DNA from: Chloroflexota bacterium
Lineage (GTDB): Bacteria > Chloroflexota > Anaerolineae > Aggregatilineales > J027
Assembly (NCBI GenBank): GCA_024434115.1
Contig: QMIT01000003.1
Coordinates: 531,282-595,281, forward strand
Length of the DNA: 64,000 nucleotides
Direction of reading: 5' to 3'
Of this stretch, positions 7,100-15,904 are shown piece by piece (positions within the stretch are counted from its first letter, which is position 1; each line of letters begins with the position of its first letter). The notes beneath the pieces were generated by a model. The model worked only from the letters and a program-made list of their open reading frames with translations. It made no database searches and had not been told where the DNA came from. The position numbers and the translations under genes are program-made.

Positions 7100-10000
7100 T
7101 TGACATCACTAGCCCCTGCTAACGGCTTGTCAGATTCAAATGATTCTCGGAAACTTTCGCTTGTGAGCTTGGTACCGCCCCTCCTACGCGAACAGCTTTC
7201 GGTTACTTCCTCGCGCCCCTCGACTGGACAATTTCAGCGTTTTCAAGCAATTGTGGTGCGCATCCGGATTGATGGCCTAACCGATGACGCCGTACAAGAA
7301 AGTATTGCCTCGAGCAAGGCGTCCGTCATCACCACCCTGTTTAACACCCTCTACGCCCCACTGCTTCAACCCCTCCAAGACGCCAAAATCACCCTAGCCG
7401 AACTGGGCATGAACCGTCTGACGGCAGTTGTGCCTTTAGAAACAGTGGCGCAGGCCGGACGGGTGCTGCAAACCCTCATCGCTGTCGAAAAATCCATCGA
7501 AGCCACCCTAGACAAAACCCCTCCCGGTTATCCCCATATTCATTGGAAGATCGCGGCGGGTGCTGGCATCGGCAATGTCTCGACCTTTGTATTTAGCAGC
7601 GAAGGCCTCCAGCGTAATGTCTTTATTTTTGGTGGCCCGGCGGTGGATCAAGCCGATCAAGCCTTAGCCGTTGCCAAAGATGGACAGATCATCACCCACC
7701 GGGATGTGCTAAAGCGGCTCGGAAGTGCCCCGGCAGGCCAATGGGTCGCCAGCAATTATTTCCTATCGGATGTCAGTTTTGCCGAAAGTCAAGTGGGTGA
7801 GGCTATGGCGAAGGGGCAAAACAAACGCTCCAGTTCGCCCCTGCCCGTTACGGGCAATTCGAATACCCTTGCAACCGCCGAACTATTTGTTGATCCCCTC
7901 TTGCGTACACCGTTCCATTCGGTACAAGAAGGCGTTGTAACCGATCATCTAGCCTGTATTGTGCTGCGTATCCGAGGGCTAATGCTCGGCACGGATGAAG
8001 TGATTCCACGCTGGACGACCATCCTAGAAAATGTGCTGGATGTCGCCGCTCGTTATGGCGCCCTGTTGGATCGCATTACGGTGGAAGGTGAGCAGTCCGA
8101 AATTCGCCTTATTTTGGGGGTGCCCCATGTTCAGGAACAAGCCAGCCGGAACGCAGCCGGGTGTGCCTTAGCTCTACAACGCGCCTTGAACAACATTGAA
8201 CCCAGTTTGCATATGGCAATTGCCAGCGGGAATGGCTTTGCGGCCCTGCTTGGACGCGAATATTACAGCCCCTATACGATTATCTCACCCATCCTGCTCA
8301 CCGCTGCCCAGCTTGCCGACACCGCCGATGCCCGTGAAATAATCGGGGATGAAGTCACCCAACACGCCACCGAAAAAATCTTTGGCTGGCGATCCGGCAA
8401 TCGTAAATTAGAATCTGGCTTCACCATGACGGGTGAAATTAGTTTGGGGGGTGGCCTTTCCACGCGCTATCAGATTGCCCGTCAAATTCCACTGGTCGGG
8501 CGCGAGGCTGAACGCGAACAAATTCGAAAAGAAGCCCAGCGCGGCTTAACCGGTGCAAATCATCTCCTTTTGATGACGGGCAGTGCGGGCAGTGGACGTT
8601 CCGCCCTTACGGATGAATTGATTGGGCAGTGGTTGACGGCGGGTGGCAGCGGTTTCATTTCCGTCGGCCCGGTGCATGTCCCAACTGCTCCCTATACCCT
8701 GTGGATCCCGATTTGGCAGTTCCTCTTTGGCCTAAATCCAGAATCCGAACCGGCCATCAATTACGAGAAATTGCAGTTGTCGCTCATCCGCATGATGCCC
8801 GACGCAGAATCGGCCATTCCGCTGTTTGCCGAGGTACTTGGCCTAACCCCCAACACCTCCCCAATGGTAGATGGTCTGAAGCCCGAAGGCCGACAGGAAC
8901 GGCTTTTTTCGACCACTCTCTACCTCCTGCGACAGCTTGCCGAACTATCGCCTCTCTTGCTGATTTTTGAGTATCTGGATAACAGTGATGCCCTGTCACT
9001 GGAACTGATGCAAAAATTAGTGGATGGCCTAGAAAGCTATCCGGTGTTGTTGTGCATCGAAGATCGTTCCAATCCAACCCATTCCCTAGCCAGTTACTTC
9101 ACCTCTCCAACCACCGTCCATGCCCAACCCCTATCCGGCCAAGATGCGTGGCGTTTGCTCAATCACTTTCTGCCCGATATTCCGTGGCCTGTCCATTATC
9201 GGGCCGCCCTTGCCGAATTTTTGAATATTTATGATCCGACACATGGGGATGATGCCAAAGCCGTCCACAGCCCCGCCAATATTGTCGCCCTCGCCACTGT
9301 GCTGGAACATGGGATTTTGAAACGGCGTGGGGGTCAGTGGGATTTCGATAACACACCGCCACCCCAAGAATGGCCGCGCGATTGGGTCGAAATCACCGAT
9401 TATCTGGCCGATAAGGTCTTGGGCCAGCGCGAACGACAGGTCATGTTCTACACTGCCGCCGACGGGATGACATTTTATAACAACGTGCCTTGGATCAAAA
9501 AACATGCCCATCCCGCGTTGGTCGAACTGAATCGAATGCGGGAACTGCATCTGTGTGAGCGTTATATTGATGAAGGGCCTACCCATCGTTGGGACAGATT
9601 CCGCCACCAAATCATCCGTGAGGCACTCTACACCCATCTGGATGCAGCGGAGCGTACCGAAACCCATCGGCAAATTGCAGGGTGGCAGTTGCTGCGTGCC
9701 CCCGGTCATGCGGGTAAAGCGCTTGTCGCCTATCATTTGGAACACGCGGGGGAAATCAACAGCGCGGTAGATGCCTATTTAGACGCCAGTCGGTTTGCAG
9801 CGGCATGGGGCGCAACCTCCGAAGCCATGCAGAGTGTTTTGGCTGCCGAACGCCTGATTGCCCGCCAAGAAAACGAAGTCCCGCTGACGGTTGCCTTAAA
9901 AATCCGCCTTGCATGGGCCGCCCTCTACCTGCGTCAAAACAACTTGGAAAAGGCGATCACCGAAACCAGCCGCGCTATCGAATATGCCGAGCAGATTGGC

Positions 10001-11251
10001 GAACCCATTCCGCTGGCAAGTTCATTAGTAATCCGTGCCCGCAGCGAGATGCTCCGCCGCAATTATCCAGCCGTTGGTGCCGACGCCAGCCGCGCCATCA
10101 GCCTACTGCAAAACGGCGACGCAGGTGAACTCGCCATCGAAGCCAAGTGGTTACAAGCGCGTGCTCTATTTGCCGATCAGCAGCGACCCAACGCCGTGCG
10201 TGTCCTCACCCGTGCCGTCGAAGCCGACACCATCACCAATCCGCGCCTTGAAATCGAAATGCGCTTGGATGCTGCCCATTATCTCATGCTGGATTATCAA
10301 CGTGACCGCGCCCTCCCGCATGTCCAACAGGCCCACCAAAAAGCCGAGAAATTGGGCGACCCCGCCTTGTTACAGCAAGCCACCGCCCAACTAGGCCGCT
10401 TGAAAATGTTGTATGGGGAAGCCGAAGAAAGTATCGAACTCTTAGAACGGGCCTTGCGGATGCCCCTTGCTACCGACATGCACCGCACCCCCGGCCATCT
10501 GCATCAAGACCATGCCCTTGCGCTGTGTTTCTTAGGGCGCTATGATGCCGCCGCCGCTGCCTTTACTGAAGCCGAGAAATATTTCCTTGCCCAGCGCGAC
10601 GATACCAGCCTCACCTATTTACATCTCCTGCGTGCCTACGAATTTCACCTTGATCGTGGCGCATTGGATGAAACCGAAGCCGTCCTTCAAAAATTCACCA
10701 CCGAAAACCCGACCCCATCCGAGGATTCAGAGCTACTGGCAACCCTCCTGCGTCTGGCCCTACACGTCCGGCGAAAGCAATTTGACGATGCCCGCCAACT
10801 CCTCCAAAATTTGGAAACTCGCCCTTTGTCCTCAGCCCTGTTGTGGTATCGGCCCGCGATTGCCCTCTATCATGCCGAGATGGTCATTTTACAGGGCAAG
10901 GTTGAGGAAGCCGATCAATTTTTGCACCAAGCCCTCGGTGCGGTGGGGGTACAAGGTGATCTTCGTTACCTGACCGCCATCTACGCAAGTTTGGCCGAGG
11001 TCAAAATCATGCGTGATGAAAAAGTCGAGGCGATCCAAGACGCCCTAGATCGTGCCGAAACAGCGGGCCGACGACAGGGACGGCGTATTCATTTAGCCAA
11101 AGCCTTGCTGCTCTATGGGCAATATCTAAAACATACCTCCCACCGCTACAGCACCCGTGCCCGCGCCAGCACCTTTTTGTTCGAGGCCAGTCTGCTTTAT
11201 AAAGAGATGGGCCTACCCATGCCGGAACAGGTCGCCAGTTATACCGCCTAA
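7100..11251 (+). CDS. Cyclase-homology / AAA-type ATPase / TPR signalling protein
   Basis: A 1,383-aa cytoplasmic protein. Residues about 40-215 and 270-440 look like two nucleotide-cyclase-homology domains (FQAIVVRIRIDGL and LACIVLRIRGLML begin each), but the metal-binding Asp pair expected for an active cyclase is not evident, so they are probably degenerate sensory or regulatory domains. Residues about 470-760 form a STAND/AAA-16-type ATPase with Walker A GSAGSGRSAL and Walker B-like LLLIFEYLD. The C-terminal half (about 850-1380) is a long TPR-type solenoid (LEKAITETSRAIEYAEQIGE, YDAAAAAFTEAEKYF). The layout matches large signal-integrating proteins common in Chloroflexota and cyanobacteria. 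The start is TTG 7100, directly after an in-frame TAA; the ribosome-binding site is weak, so a slightly later start is possible. No output partner is encoded next door. Confidence 0.88.
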   Translation: MTSLAPANGLSDSNDSRKLSLVSLVPPLLREQLSVTSSRPSTGQFQRFQAIVVRIRIDGLTDDAVQESIASSKASVITTLFNTLYAPLLQPLQDAKITLAELGMNRLTAVVPLETVAQAGRVLQTLIAVEKSIEATLDKTPPGYPHIHWKIAAGAGIGNVSTFVFSSEGLQRNVFIFGGPAVDQADQALAVAKDGQIITHRDVLKRLGSAPAGQWVASNYFLSDVSFAESQVGEAMAKGQNKRSSSPLPVTGNSNTLATAELFVDPLLRTPFHSVQEGVVTDHLACIVLRIRGLMLGTDEVIPRWTTILENVLDVAARYGALLDRITVEGEQSEIRLILGVPHVQEQASRNAAGCALALQRALNNIEPSLHMAIASGNGFAALLGREYYSPYTIISPILLTAAQLADTADAREIIGDEVTQHATEKIFGWRSGNRKLESGFTMTGEISLGGGLSTRYQIARQIPLVGREAEREQIRKEAQRGLTGANHLLLMTGSAGSGRSALTDELIGQWLTAGGSGFISVGPVHVPTAPYTLWIPIWQFLFGLNPESEPAINYEKLQLSLIRMMPDAESAIPLFAEVLGLTPNTSPMVDGLKPEGRQERLFSTTLYLLRQLAELSPLLLIFEYLDNSDALSLELMQKLVDGLESYPVLLCIEDRSNPTHSLASYFTSPTTVHAQPLSGQDAWRLLNHFLPDIPWPVHYRAALAEFLNIYDPTHGDDAKAVHSPANIVALATVLEHGILKRRGGQWDFDNTPPPQEWPRDWVEITDYLADKVLGQRERQVMFYTAADGMTFYNNVPWIKKHAHPALVELNRMRELHLCERYIDEGPTHRWDRFRHQIIREALYTHLDAAERTETHRQIAGWQLLRAPGHAGKALVAYHLEHAGEINSAVDAYLDASRFAAAWGATSEAMQSVLAAERLIARQENEVPLTVALKIRLAWAALYLRQNNLEKAITETSRAIEYAEQIGEPIPLASSLVIRARSEMLRRNYPAVGADASRAISLLQNGDAGELAIEAKWLQARALFADQQRPNAVRVLTRAVEADTITNPRLEIEMRLDAAHYLMLDYQRDRALPHVQQAHQKAEKLGDPALLQQATAQLGRLKMLYGEAEESIELLERALRMPLATDMHRTPGHLHQDHALALCFLGRYDAAAAAFTEAEKYFLAQRDDTSLTYLHLLRAYEFHLDRGALDETEAVLQKFTTENPTPSEDSELLATLLRLALHVRRKQFDDARQLLQNLETRPLSSALLWYRPAIALYHAEMVILQGKVEEADQFLHQALGAVGVQGDLRYLTAIYASLAEVKIMRDEKVEAIQDALDRAETAGRRQGRRIHLAKALLLYGQYLKHTSHRYSTRARASTFLFEASLLYKEMGLPMPEQVASYTA

Positions 11252-11268
11252 AATGAATCATTCACTGC

Positions 11269-11297
11269 TTGATTAACCGAAACCGACCCGTTATAAT
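11269..11297 (+). promoter_or_regulatory. Strong sigma-70-type promoter
   Basis: TTGATT (11269-11274) and a perfect TATAAT (11292-11297) are 17 nt apart. It should start transcription near 11304 and drive the small membrane protein that begins at 11380. Confidence 0.7.
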
Positions 11298-11379
11298 TTC
11301 GTGTGTTCGATTGTGAAATGATTCTCACCTTTTCAATTTTTCAGGCTTTCAAAAGTAATTCACCCGCGTGGAGGTTGTT

Positions 11380-11811
11380 GTGCAAAATTCAGCCCGCCTT
11401 TTAATTGGTTTTGTATTTGCGGCGCTCGTCATTGGCGGCTTTTTTACGGTTAGTGGCGGCGACCTGCCTGCCGCTGAACAGGTGTCGAACCCCGATGCCT
11501 CAACCCTAACGGGCACAAATGATAAGTTGGCTCAACTGGCATTGGTCGTGGTAGTGGCAGGCGGCGCGGTCATGAGCATAGCGATTGCCCTCGCGGTGAG
11601 TGCGTGGTTCCTCAATCGCCAAATTGTGAAAGCTGCCCTTGAAGAACCCAAGCCCGTCAACCTCCCCCAATTGACCTCACCACAGGCTGCCCTTCAACAA
11701 AGTGGCCCTGCGATCTCGATGGTACAGAAAAATATCTTCCCGATTGTCGTCACCATTGGCCTTTTGGCGGTCATGGCTTTCTTGATTCTGGTCTTCTCTG
11801 GCAACCTGTAA
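11380..11811 (+). CDS. Small two-helix membrane protein, unknown function
   Basis: A 143-aa protein with three hydrophobic stretches: an N-terminal signal-anchor (LLIGFVFAALVIGGFFTV, about residues 6-24), a second helix (LALVVVVAGGAVMSIAIALAVSAWFL, about 52-78), and a C-terminal helix (NIFPIVVTIGLLAVMAFLILVFS, about 118-140). I do not recognise the family. I chose GTG 11380 rather than GTG 11368, because GGAGG at 11370-11374 is correctly spaced only for the later codon. It has its own strong promoter and ends 3 nt before the convergent phosphodiesterase gene. The context gives no function. Confidence 0.7.
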   Translation: MQNSARLLIGFVFAALVIGGFFTVSGGDLPAAEQVSNPDASTLTGTNDKLAQLALVVVVAGGAVMSIAIALAVSAWFLNRQIVKAALEEPKPVNLPQLTSPQAALQQSGPAISMVQKNIFPIVVTIGLLAVMAFLILVFSGNL

Positions 11812-11814
11812 TCA

Positions 11815-13086
11815 TTACAGGGGCAGCGCCAATAAAATCGTCTCCATCTCTTCCGGGGTCATGCCGCCGTGCATCCCTCGGAAGGCTTTCAAAAATGGCT
11901 CTTCATCCCACCACACCTGCTCATGGCCCGTTGGCAGCACCAATAAATGACTGACCCGGCTCAAAAATTCGGCTGAAGCTTGCCCGCTGCCAAAAAATCC
12001 CTGCTCAATCAAATCCGCCGTGCGATGCACCTCTGCCAGTCCCTCCAATTTTTCCGCCAGCAGTCCATACGACTCTTCAAGGCATTCATCCCACACATAC
12101 AGAAATAAATCACGCGACGATCCAGCAGGGGTCATCAATTGTCCCCGCTGATTGGTCTTAATCAATCCCCGGATTTCCGGCACATGCCGATTCAAATAAA
12201 CGATGGACTGCGAATTGACCCCAATCTGCCCATGATCGGCAGTCACCAAAAGCAGCGTATTCTCCACCTTGCCTGCCAGCGATTGATACAACACCGACTC
12301 GAAAATGCCCATCAAGGTACGGATTTCCATGTCCAACTGACGCGACCCCGGCCCATAATAATGCGCGACGGTATCAATCGGATCGAGATAACAGAAAAAA
12401 TAGGCTGGCCCGTCCGTATTGATGACTGCATCCGCTAGATTCAGCATCGCCTCTGAAAAGGTGCGGAAAGGGATCATCTTGGCCCCCGCCAGCAATTTGT
12501 CGGAGTAGGGGGATGGCAAATAGAGGTTATTCTGAAACACAACCGACTTCACACCCTGCCGCGCCAACCGCTGATAAATCGTCTGGTCAGGTAGCAAACC
12601 ATCCCCATCAAACCCCATTTTCACTAGTGTGTTGCGTTCCTTGTCGCCTGCCACCGAAAACAGCAGCGGCGCGATGACCTCATCCACCAGCGGTTCATAA
12701 TAGAACCACTCAAACACCCCCGATTGACCAACTGGCAGGCCGCTATGAATCGTGGTGATATGGGCCGCCGTCGCCGAGGGGAATTGGGAATTGAGCTTCG
12801 ACACCACCCCCTGTTCCACAAACCGCCGCAAAAAATCATGCTGGCTCTGATACTGCTGGAAAAATTGCCAACCGAACGCATCCACGAACAGCAAAATCAC
12901 CTTGTCATAGCGTTGGGGAAACTCACCGAGGACGCTGGTCGGCAATCCATGATGACCCTCGCCTGTCAGCAGATGAAAAATCGTCTGGGGGATTTGCGAA
13001 AAACAATAGGTGTCATACAGCGGCTTGGCAAAATGTGGGCTTACCCGTGCCGCATCCACCGCCTGAATCGAATCGTGGTTATACAT
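11815..13086 (-). CDS. Alkaline phosphatase superfamily phosphodiesterase / nucleotide pyrophosphatase
   Basis: About 423 aa. It belongs to the alkaline-phosphatase fold (type I phosphodiesterase / PglZ-like): metal-binding LLFVDAFGW near the N-terminus, the nucleophile segment FPSATAAHITTIHSG (Thr or Ser in the SAT motif), DPIDTVAHYYGP (Asp/His metal site), VTADHGQIGV (Asp/His), and a C-terminal GMHGGM His. It would hydrolyse a phosphodiester or phosphomonoester; the substrate is unknown. No signal peptide is visible, so it is probably cytoplasmic. The start ATG 13086 follows GGGAGG closely (3 nt). An alternative GTG 33 nt earlier begins inside the duplicated 13111-13299 repeat and is less likely. 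It is convergent with the small membrane gene. Confidence 0.85.
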   Translation of the reverse strand: MYNHDSIQAVDAARVSPHFAKPLYDTYCFSQIPQTIFHLLTGEGHHGLPTSVLGEFPQRYDKVILLFVDAFGWQFFQQYQSQHDFLRRFVEQGVVSKLNSQFPSATAAHITTIHSGLPVGQSGVFEWFYYEPLVDEVIAPLLFSVAGDKERNTLVKMGFDGDGLLPDQTIYQRLARQGVKSVVFQNNLYLPSPYSDKLLAGAKMIPFRTFSEAMLNLADAVINTDGPAYFFCYLDPIDTVAHYYGPGSRQLDMEIRTLMGIFESVLYQSLAGKVENTLLLVTADHGQIGVNSQSIVYLNRHVPEIRGLIKTNQRGQLMTPAGSSRDLFLYVWDECLEESYGLLAEKLEGLAEVHRTADLIEQGFFGSGQASAEFLSRVSHLLVLPTGHEQVWWDEEPFLKAFRGMHGGMTPEEMETILLALPL

Positions 13087-13110
13087 ACCCCTCCCTATAA
13101 AATGTGATAA

Positions 13111-13299
13111 GTGCTGCACGCCTGCCTTAACTGTACTAAAATTTGAGAGGGATACAATGCCATTCGCTTGACCAATACATACAAATTGGTTTTCAGGAAA
13201 GGGCCTAAGAATGAGATTTTTAGTTTGCTTCTGCGCTATTCTCCTTATTTTGGCTAACCAATCTCCAATTGCTGAAGGTCAATCGAATGCGCCGTTTAT
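13111..13299 (+). repeat. Copy 1 of a 189-bp direct repeat (promoter plus signal-peptide DNA)
   Basis: This block recurs at 15716-15904 with only about nine substitutions. It covers the upstream region (including a TTGACC box), the ribosome-binding site and the first about 30 codons of the secreted beta-propeller gene. Beyond it, the two genes diverge sharply. Confidence 0.9.
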
Positions 13300-14716
13300 C
13301 TACTACTATTCCCCTAGCCAAAAGGCATTTGTGATTGAACGTGCGGATGGCAGCGAAAACCGTATTTTGACGAATTATGCTTTTCCGGAGGAAGTTGTAG
13401 GGGAGTTTTGGATTATTGGCCCCGGATGGTCCCCCTCGGGAAATTGGTTGGCTTGGACGATTGAAAGGAGATTGGGGGGTAGCACTGGCGGAATAACCCC
13501 AGTTTCGGAGAGCTATATTGTCAATAGGCAAAGCGGTGACTCTATCTCGCTTATCAGACGTACCGATGGAATAGTGAACATCACGAGCATGGATTGGTCA
13601 CCAATGGAAGACCTCTTACTGGTAAACGAGGCTTTTTATCCAACCTTGCCAGATGGAAAGCCTGACATTGAGAAGCGTGAAGAGTCCGCTTACATCTTCG
13701 ATCCTTCGACACAGCAGATTACACTCGATATTCCTTATGGTTTGAAATGGTCATATGATGGGTCGGCCCTCGTGTCAAATCGTATAGATTCCGGCAATGG
13801 GATTTTGTTGGTCGGACTTGATGGGACGATACATGAAAGGTTTGCTTATATTGCAGATAATTGCGATTTGACTGAGCTTAAATGGTCCAGAGATAACAAA
13901 TTAATCTATAAGTCTGATCAAGAAAACCTAATTGTTGAGGATTTTACGTCTGGGGGAAAAACCGAATTGGAGCTTCCAGAGGAAATAATAAGAAATATTG
14001 AATGGAGTTATGATAATCAATACGCATTAATCTATACATTATCCTCATGCGAAGACGAGTCTCCACAATTATGGATTTTTTCTCTTGCTGAAAAGCTGTT
14101 AACTGTCGTATTGGAGCAGTCACAAATTTTAGAATATCTAGCTTATCCTGCTAAGATTATATCGCCTCTAAGTTGGTCCCCAACAAGTAATCACGCATTT
14201 GCAATATCCCAGTTAGGGATGCTTTACCTCATCTCAACTTCCCCCTTTGAAATTAAGGAGATAACCCTTAAATCTCAAGAATCTATTCGTAACATCAAAT
14301 GGGCACCAGTAAGCAATCAATTAACGATTTTCGTGTCTGCACAAGATGGGGATGATGCAATATATCTTTACAATATAGAACGCGATAGTTTGGAGCTACT
14401 TGCTTCAGTGCGAGACGGAAGCCCTTTTGTATTGGAATGGTCTCCGAATGAAAACCTCTTAGCATTCTCAGATTTTAGCAGCGAAGAGGCAAAGATATTA
14501 GACGTGACCTCTCGACAGATTACTAATATCAAGCCCCTAAGCAATATACCTACTATGAGCTTGAGCGTGCAAACCATCAAGTGGGATCCTACAGGAGAAT
14601 GGCTTTTTTTGACGGGCGACAACGGGTATCTGAATGTCACAAAGTCTGATGGTAGCCATAAGAGAGGCTTAGTTGTTTGTATTCTATCTCCTTCGTGTTT
14701 TGGCTGGCTTCCATAA
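13211..14716 (+). CDS. Secreted beta-propeller (TolB/WD40-like) protein, paralogue 1
   Basis: A 501-aa exported protein. It has a signal peptide (MRFLVCFCAILLILANQSPI, cut probably after AEG) and at least six PD40/TolB-type blades, seen as repeated W-S-P/W-D-P turns (GPGWSPSGNWLAW, MDWSPMEDLLLV, LKWSYDGSALVS, LSWSPTSNHAFAI, LEWSPNENLLAFS, IKWDPTGEWLFLT). It ends in SCFGWLP. No catalytic motif is seen; propellers of this kind usually bind proteins or glycans. The gene is AT-richer than the flanking genes and shares its promoter and signal-peptide DNA almost identically with the gene at 15816, suggesting duplication with later divergence or gene conversion. AGGAAAGG lies about 8 nt before ATG 13211. 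Confidence 0.85.
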   Translation: MRFLVCFCAILLILANQSPIAEGQSNAPFIYYYSPSQKAFVIERADGSENRILTNYAFPEEVVGEFWIIGPGWSPSGNWLAWTIERRLGGSTGGITPVSESYIVNRQSGDSISLIRRTDGIVNITSMDWSPMEDLLLVNEAFYPTLPDGKPDIEKREESAYIFDPSTQQITLDIPYGLKWSYDGSALVSNRIDSGNGILLVGLDGTIHERFAYIADNCDLTELKWSRDNKLIYKSDQENLIVEDFTSGGKTELELPEEIIRNIEWSYDNQYALIYTLSSCEDESPQLWIFSLAEKLLTVVLEQSQILEYLAYPAKIISPLSWSPTSNHAFAISQLGMLYLISTSPFEIKEITLKSQESIRNIKWAPVSNQLTIFVSAQDGDDAIYLYNIERDSLELLASVRDGSPFVLEWSPNENLLAFSDFSSEEAKILDVTSRQITNIKPLSNIPTMSLSVQTIKWDPTGEWLFLTGDNGYLNVTKSDGSHKRGLVVCILSPSCFGWLP

Positions 14717-14842
14717 GCACACTTTCCAACAATGCCGGTTTTGTCTGCCTATTCGATGTCACGCCATAACTTGTTTTATTCAGGCCAAGCCGCTGCTGGC
14801 AAAAGCGTAAAATAGGCATGTACCTGAAGCAGGATTCTATCC

Positions 14843-15673
14843 CTAATCTTCCGGCCACTGCTCTCTTGGAAGGGTTTCTATACAAGCATTATCTTCAGAA
14901 AAAATCTCAGAAAAGGTCGCATTGTCAACGCCTGTAAAGTACACAAAATTAGAATTACCTCCAAAGTAATCATCCGTTGCATTTTCATCTGATAGAACAA
15001 GGATTTCCATATAATTTGAGGCAAAAGTATTGCAGATAAAAAAAGTGTCATCAGCAGTAACAGCCCTTTTGAAATCGGGCAAAATTACGGTGTATCTTAT
15101 AATGAAATGCAATTCAGAATACTTCAATTTAACGTTGTACCCTGTGCCAGCATCTATGGCAAAGTCTATATTTATTGCATCAGGAACCCCATATCGACCT
15201 AGTATTTTGGGCAACCTATACGATGACCAGTTTATGCTGCTTTCTGTGGGAGAATGGACTAAAAGGTAGATTTCTCTGAGCAAATTATCTTCTTGGGCAA
15301 TAAGTCGTAGCCCAACATCTTGTCCATCTTCAGAACCAGCAGGAGAAGCACTTGTCAAAATCCCCGCTGTTAAATAGGTGTCCTCCCCAATACTAGTCAT
15401 ATTCACTGGAGTTCCGGTCAAAGTCTCTAGTTTCTGTTTAGCGCTTTCTAAATTATCTTCGCCAAGAACCCACCCCCACCAGCAGGGCAATTGACAAGTT
15501 TCATCTCTGATTAGCTGATTCAAAGCATTGATAACATCGGGATCAGGCGTCCGCGTCGGCGATTGTGCCGCACCGATATTTGGGGCAGGGGCAGCCAAAC
15601 TCAAAAGGGTGGTCAGCGATAAACCCAAGCAAAATACCACGCCTATCGCATACCCTGTTTTGTGTTTTGCCAT
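14843..15673 (-). CDS. Secreted protein of unknown function
   Basis: A 276-aa exported protein with a clear signal peptide (YAIGVVFCLGLSLTTLLSLA then AAPAP). I do not recognise the mature domain. It begins with a short linker containing TRTPDPD, then a CQLPCWWGW segment with two nearby Cys, and ends with CIETLPREQWPED; at least one more Cys (FFICNTF) is present, so disulfides are likely. ATG 15673 has GGAGG 6-7 nt upstream and is preferred over a start 51 nt earlier. It lies head-to-head with the second propeller gene and between the two propeller paralogues. It shares their AT-richness and may be part of the same accessory unit. Confidence 0.75.
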   Translation of the reverse strand: MAKHKTGYAIGVVFCLGLSLTTLLSLAAPAPNIGAAQSPTRTPDPDVINALNQLIRDETCQLPCWWGWVLGEDNLESAKQKLETLTGTPVNMTSIGEDTYLTAGILTSASPAGSEDGQDVGLRLIAQEDNLLREIYLLVHSPTESSINWSSYRLPKILGRYGVPDAINIDFAIDAGTGYNVKLKYSELHFIIRYTVILPDFKRAVTADDTFFICNTFASNYMEILVLSDENATDDYFGGNSNFVYFTGVDNATFSEIFSEDNACIETLPREQWPED

Positions 15674-15715
15674 GCCCCACCTCCATTTACTCGTACAGAG
15701 GCTTGCTGAAATTAT

Positions 15716-15904
15716 GTGCTGCACGCCTGCCTTAACTGTACTAAAATTTGAGGGGGATACAATGCCGTTCGCTTGACCAATACATACAAATTGGTTTTCA
15801 GGAAAGGGCTTAAGAATGAGATTTTTAGTTTGCTTCTGTGCTATTTTCCTTATTCTGGCTAACCAATCTCCAATTGCTGAAGGTCAATCGAATGCCCCAT
15901 TTTT
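15716..15904 (+). repeat. Copy 2 of the 189-bp direct repeat
   Basis: Nearly identical to 13111-13299. It overlaps the divergent upstream region of the 14843-15673 gene by adjacency and supplies the promoter and signal-peptide codons of the second propeller gene. Confidence 0.9.

Noticed and set aside
9131-9745. 204-aa open frame on the minus strand inside the cyclase-like/ATPase/TPR gene
   Set aside because: No recognisable domain, and fully inside a coding region with strong family signatures on the other strand.
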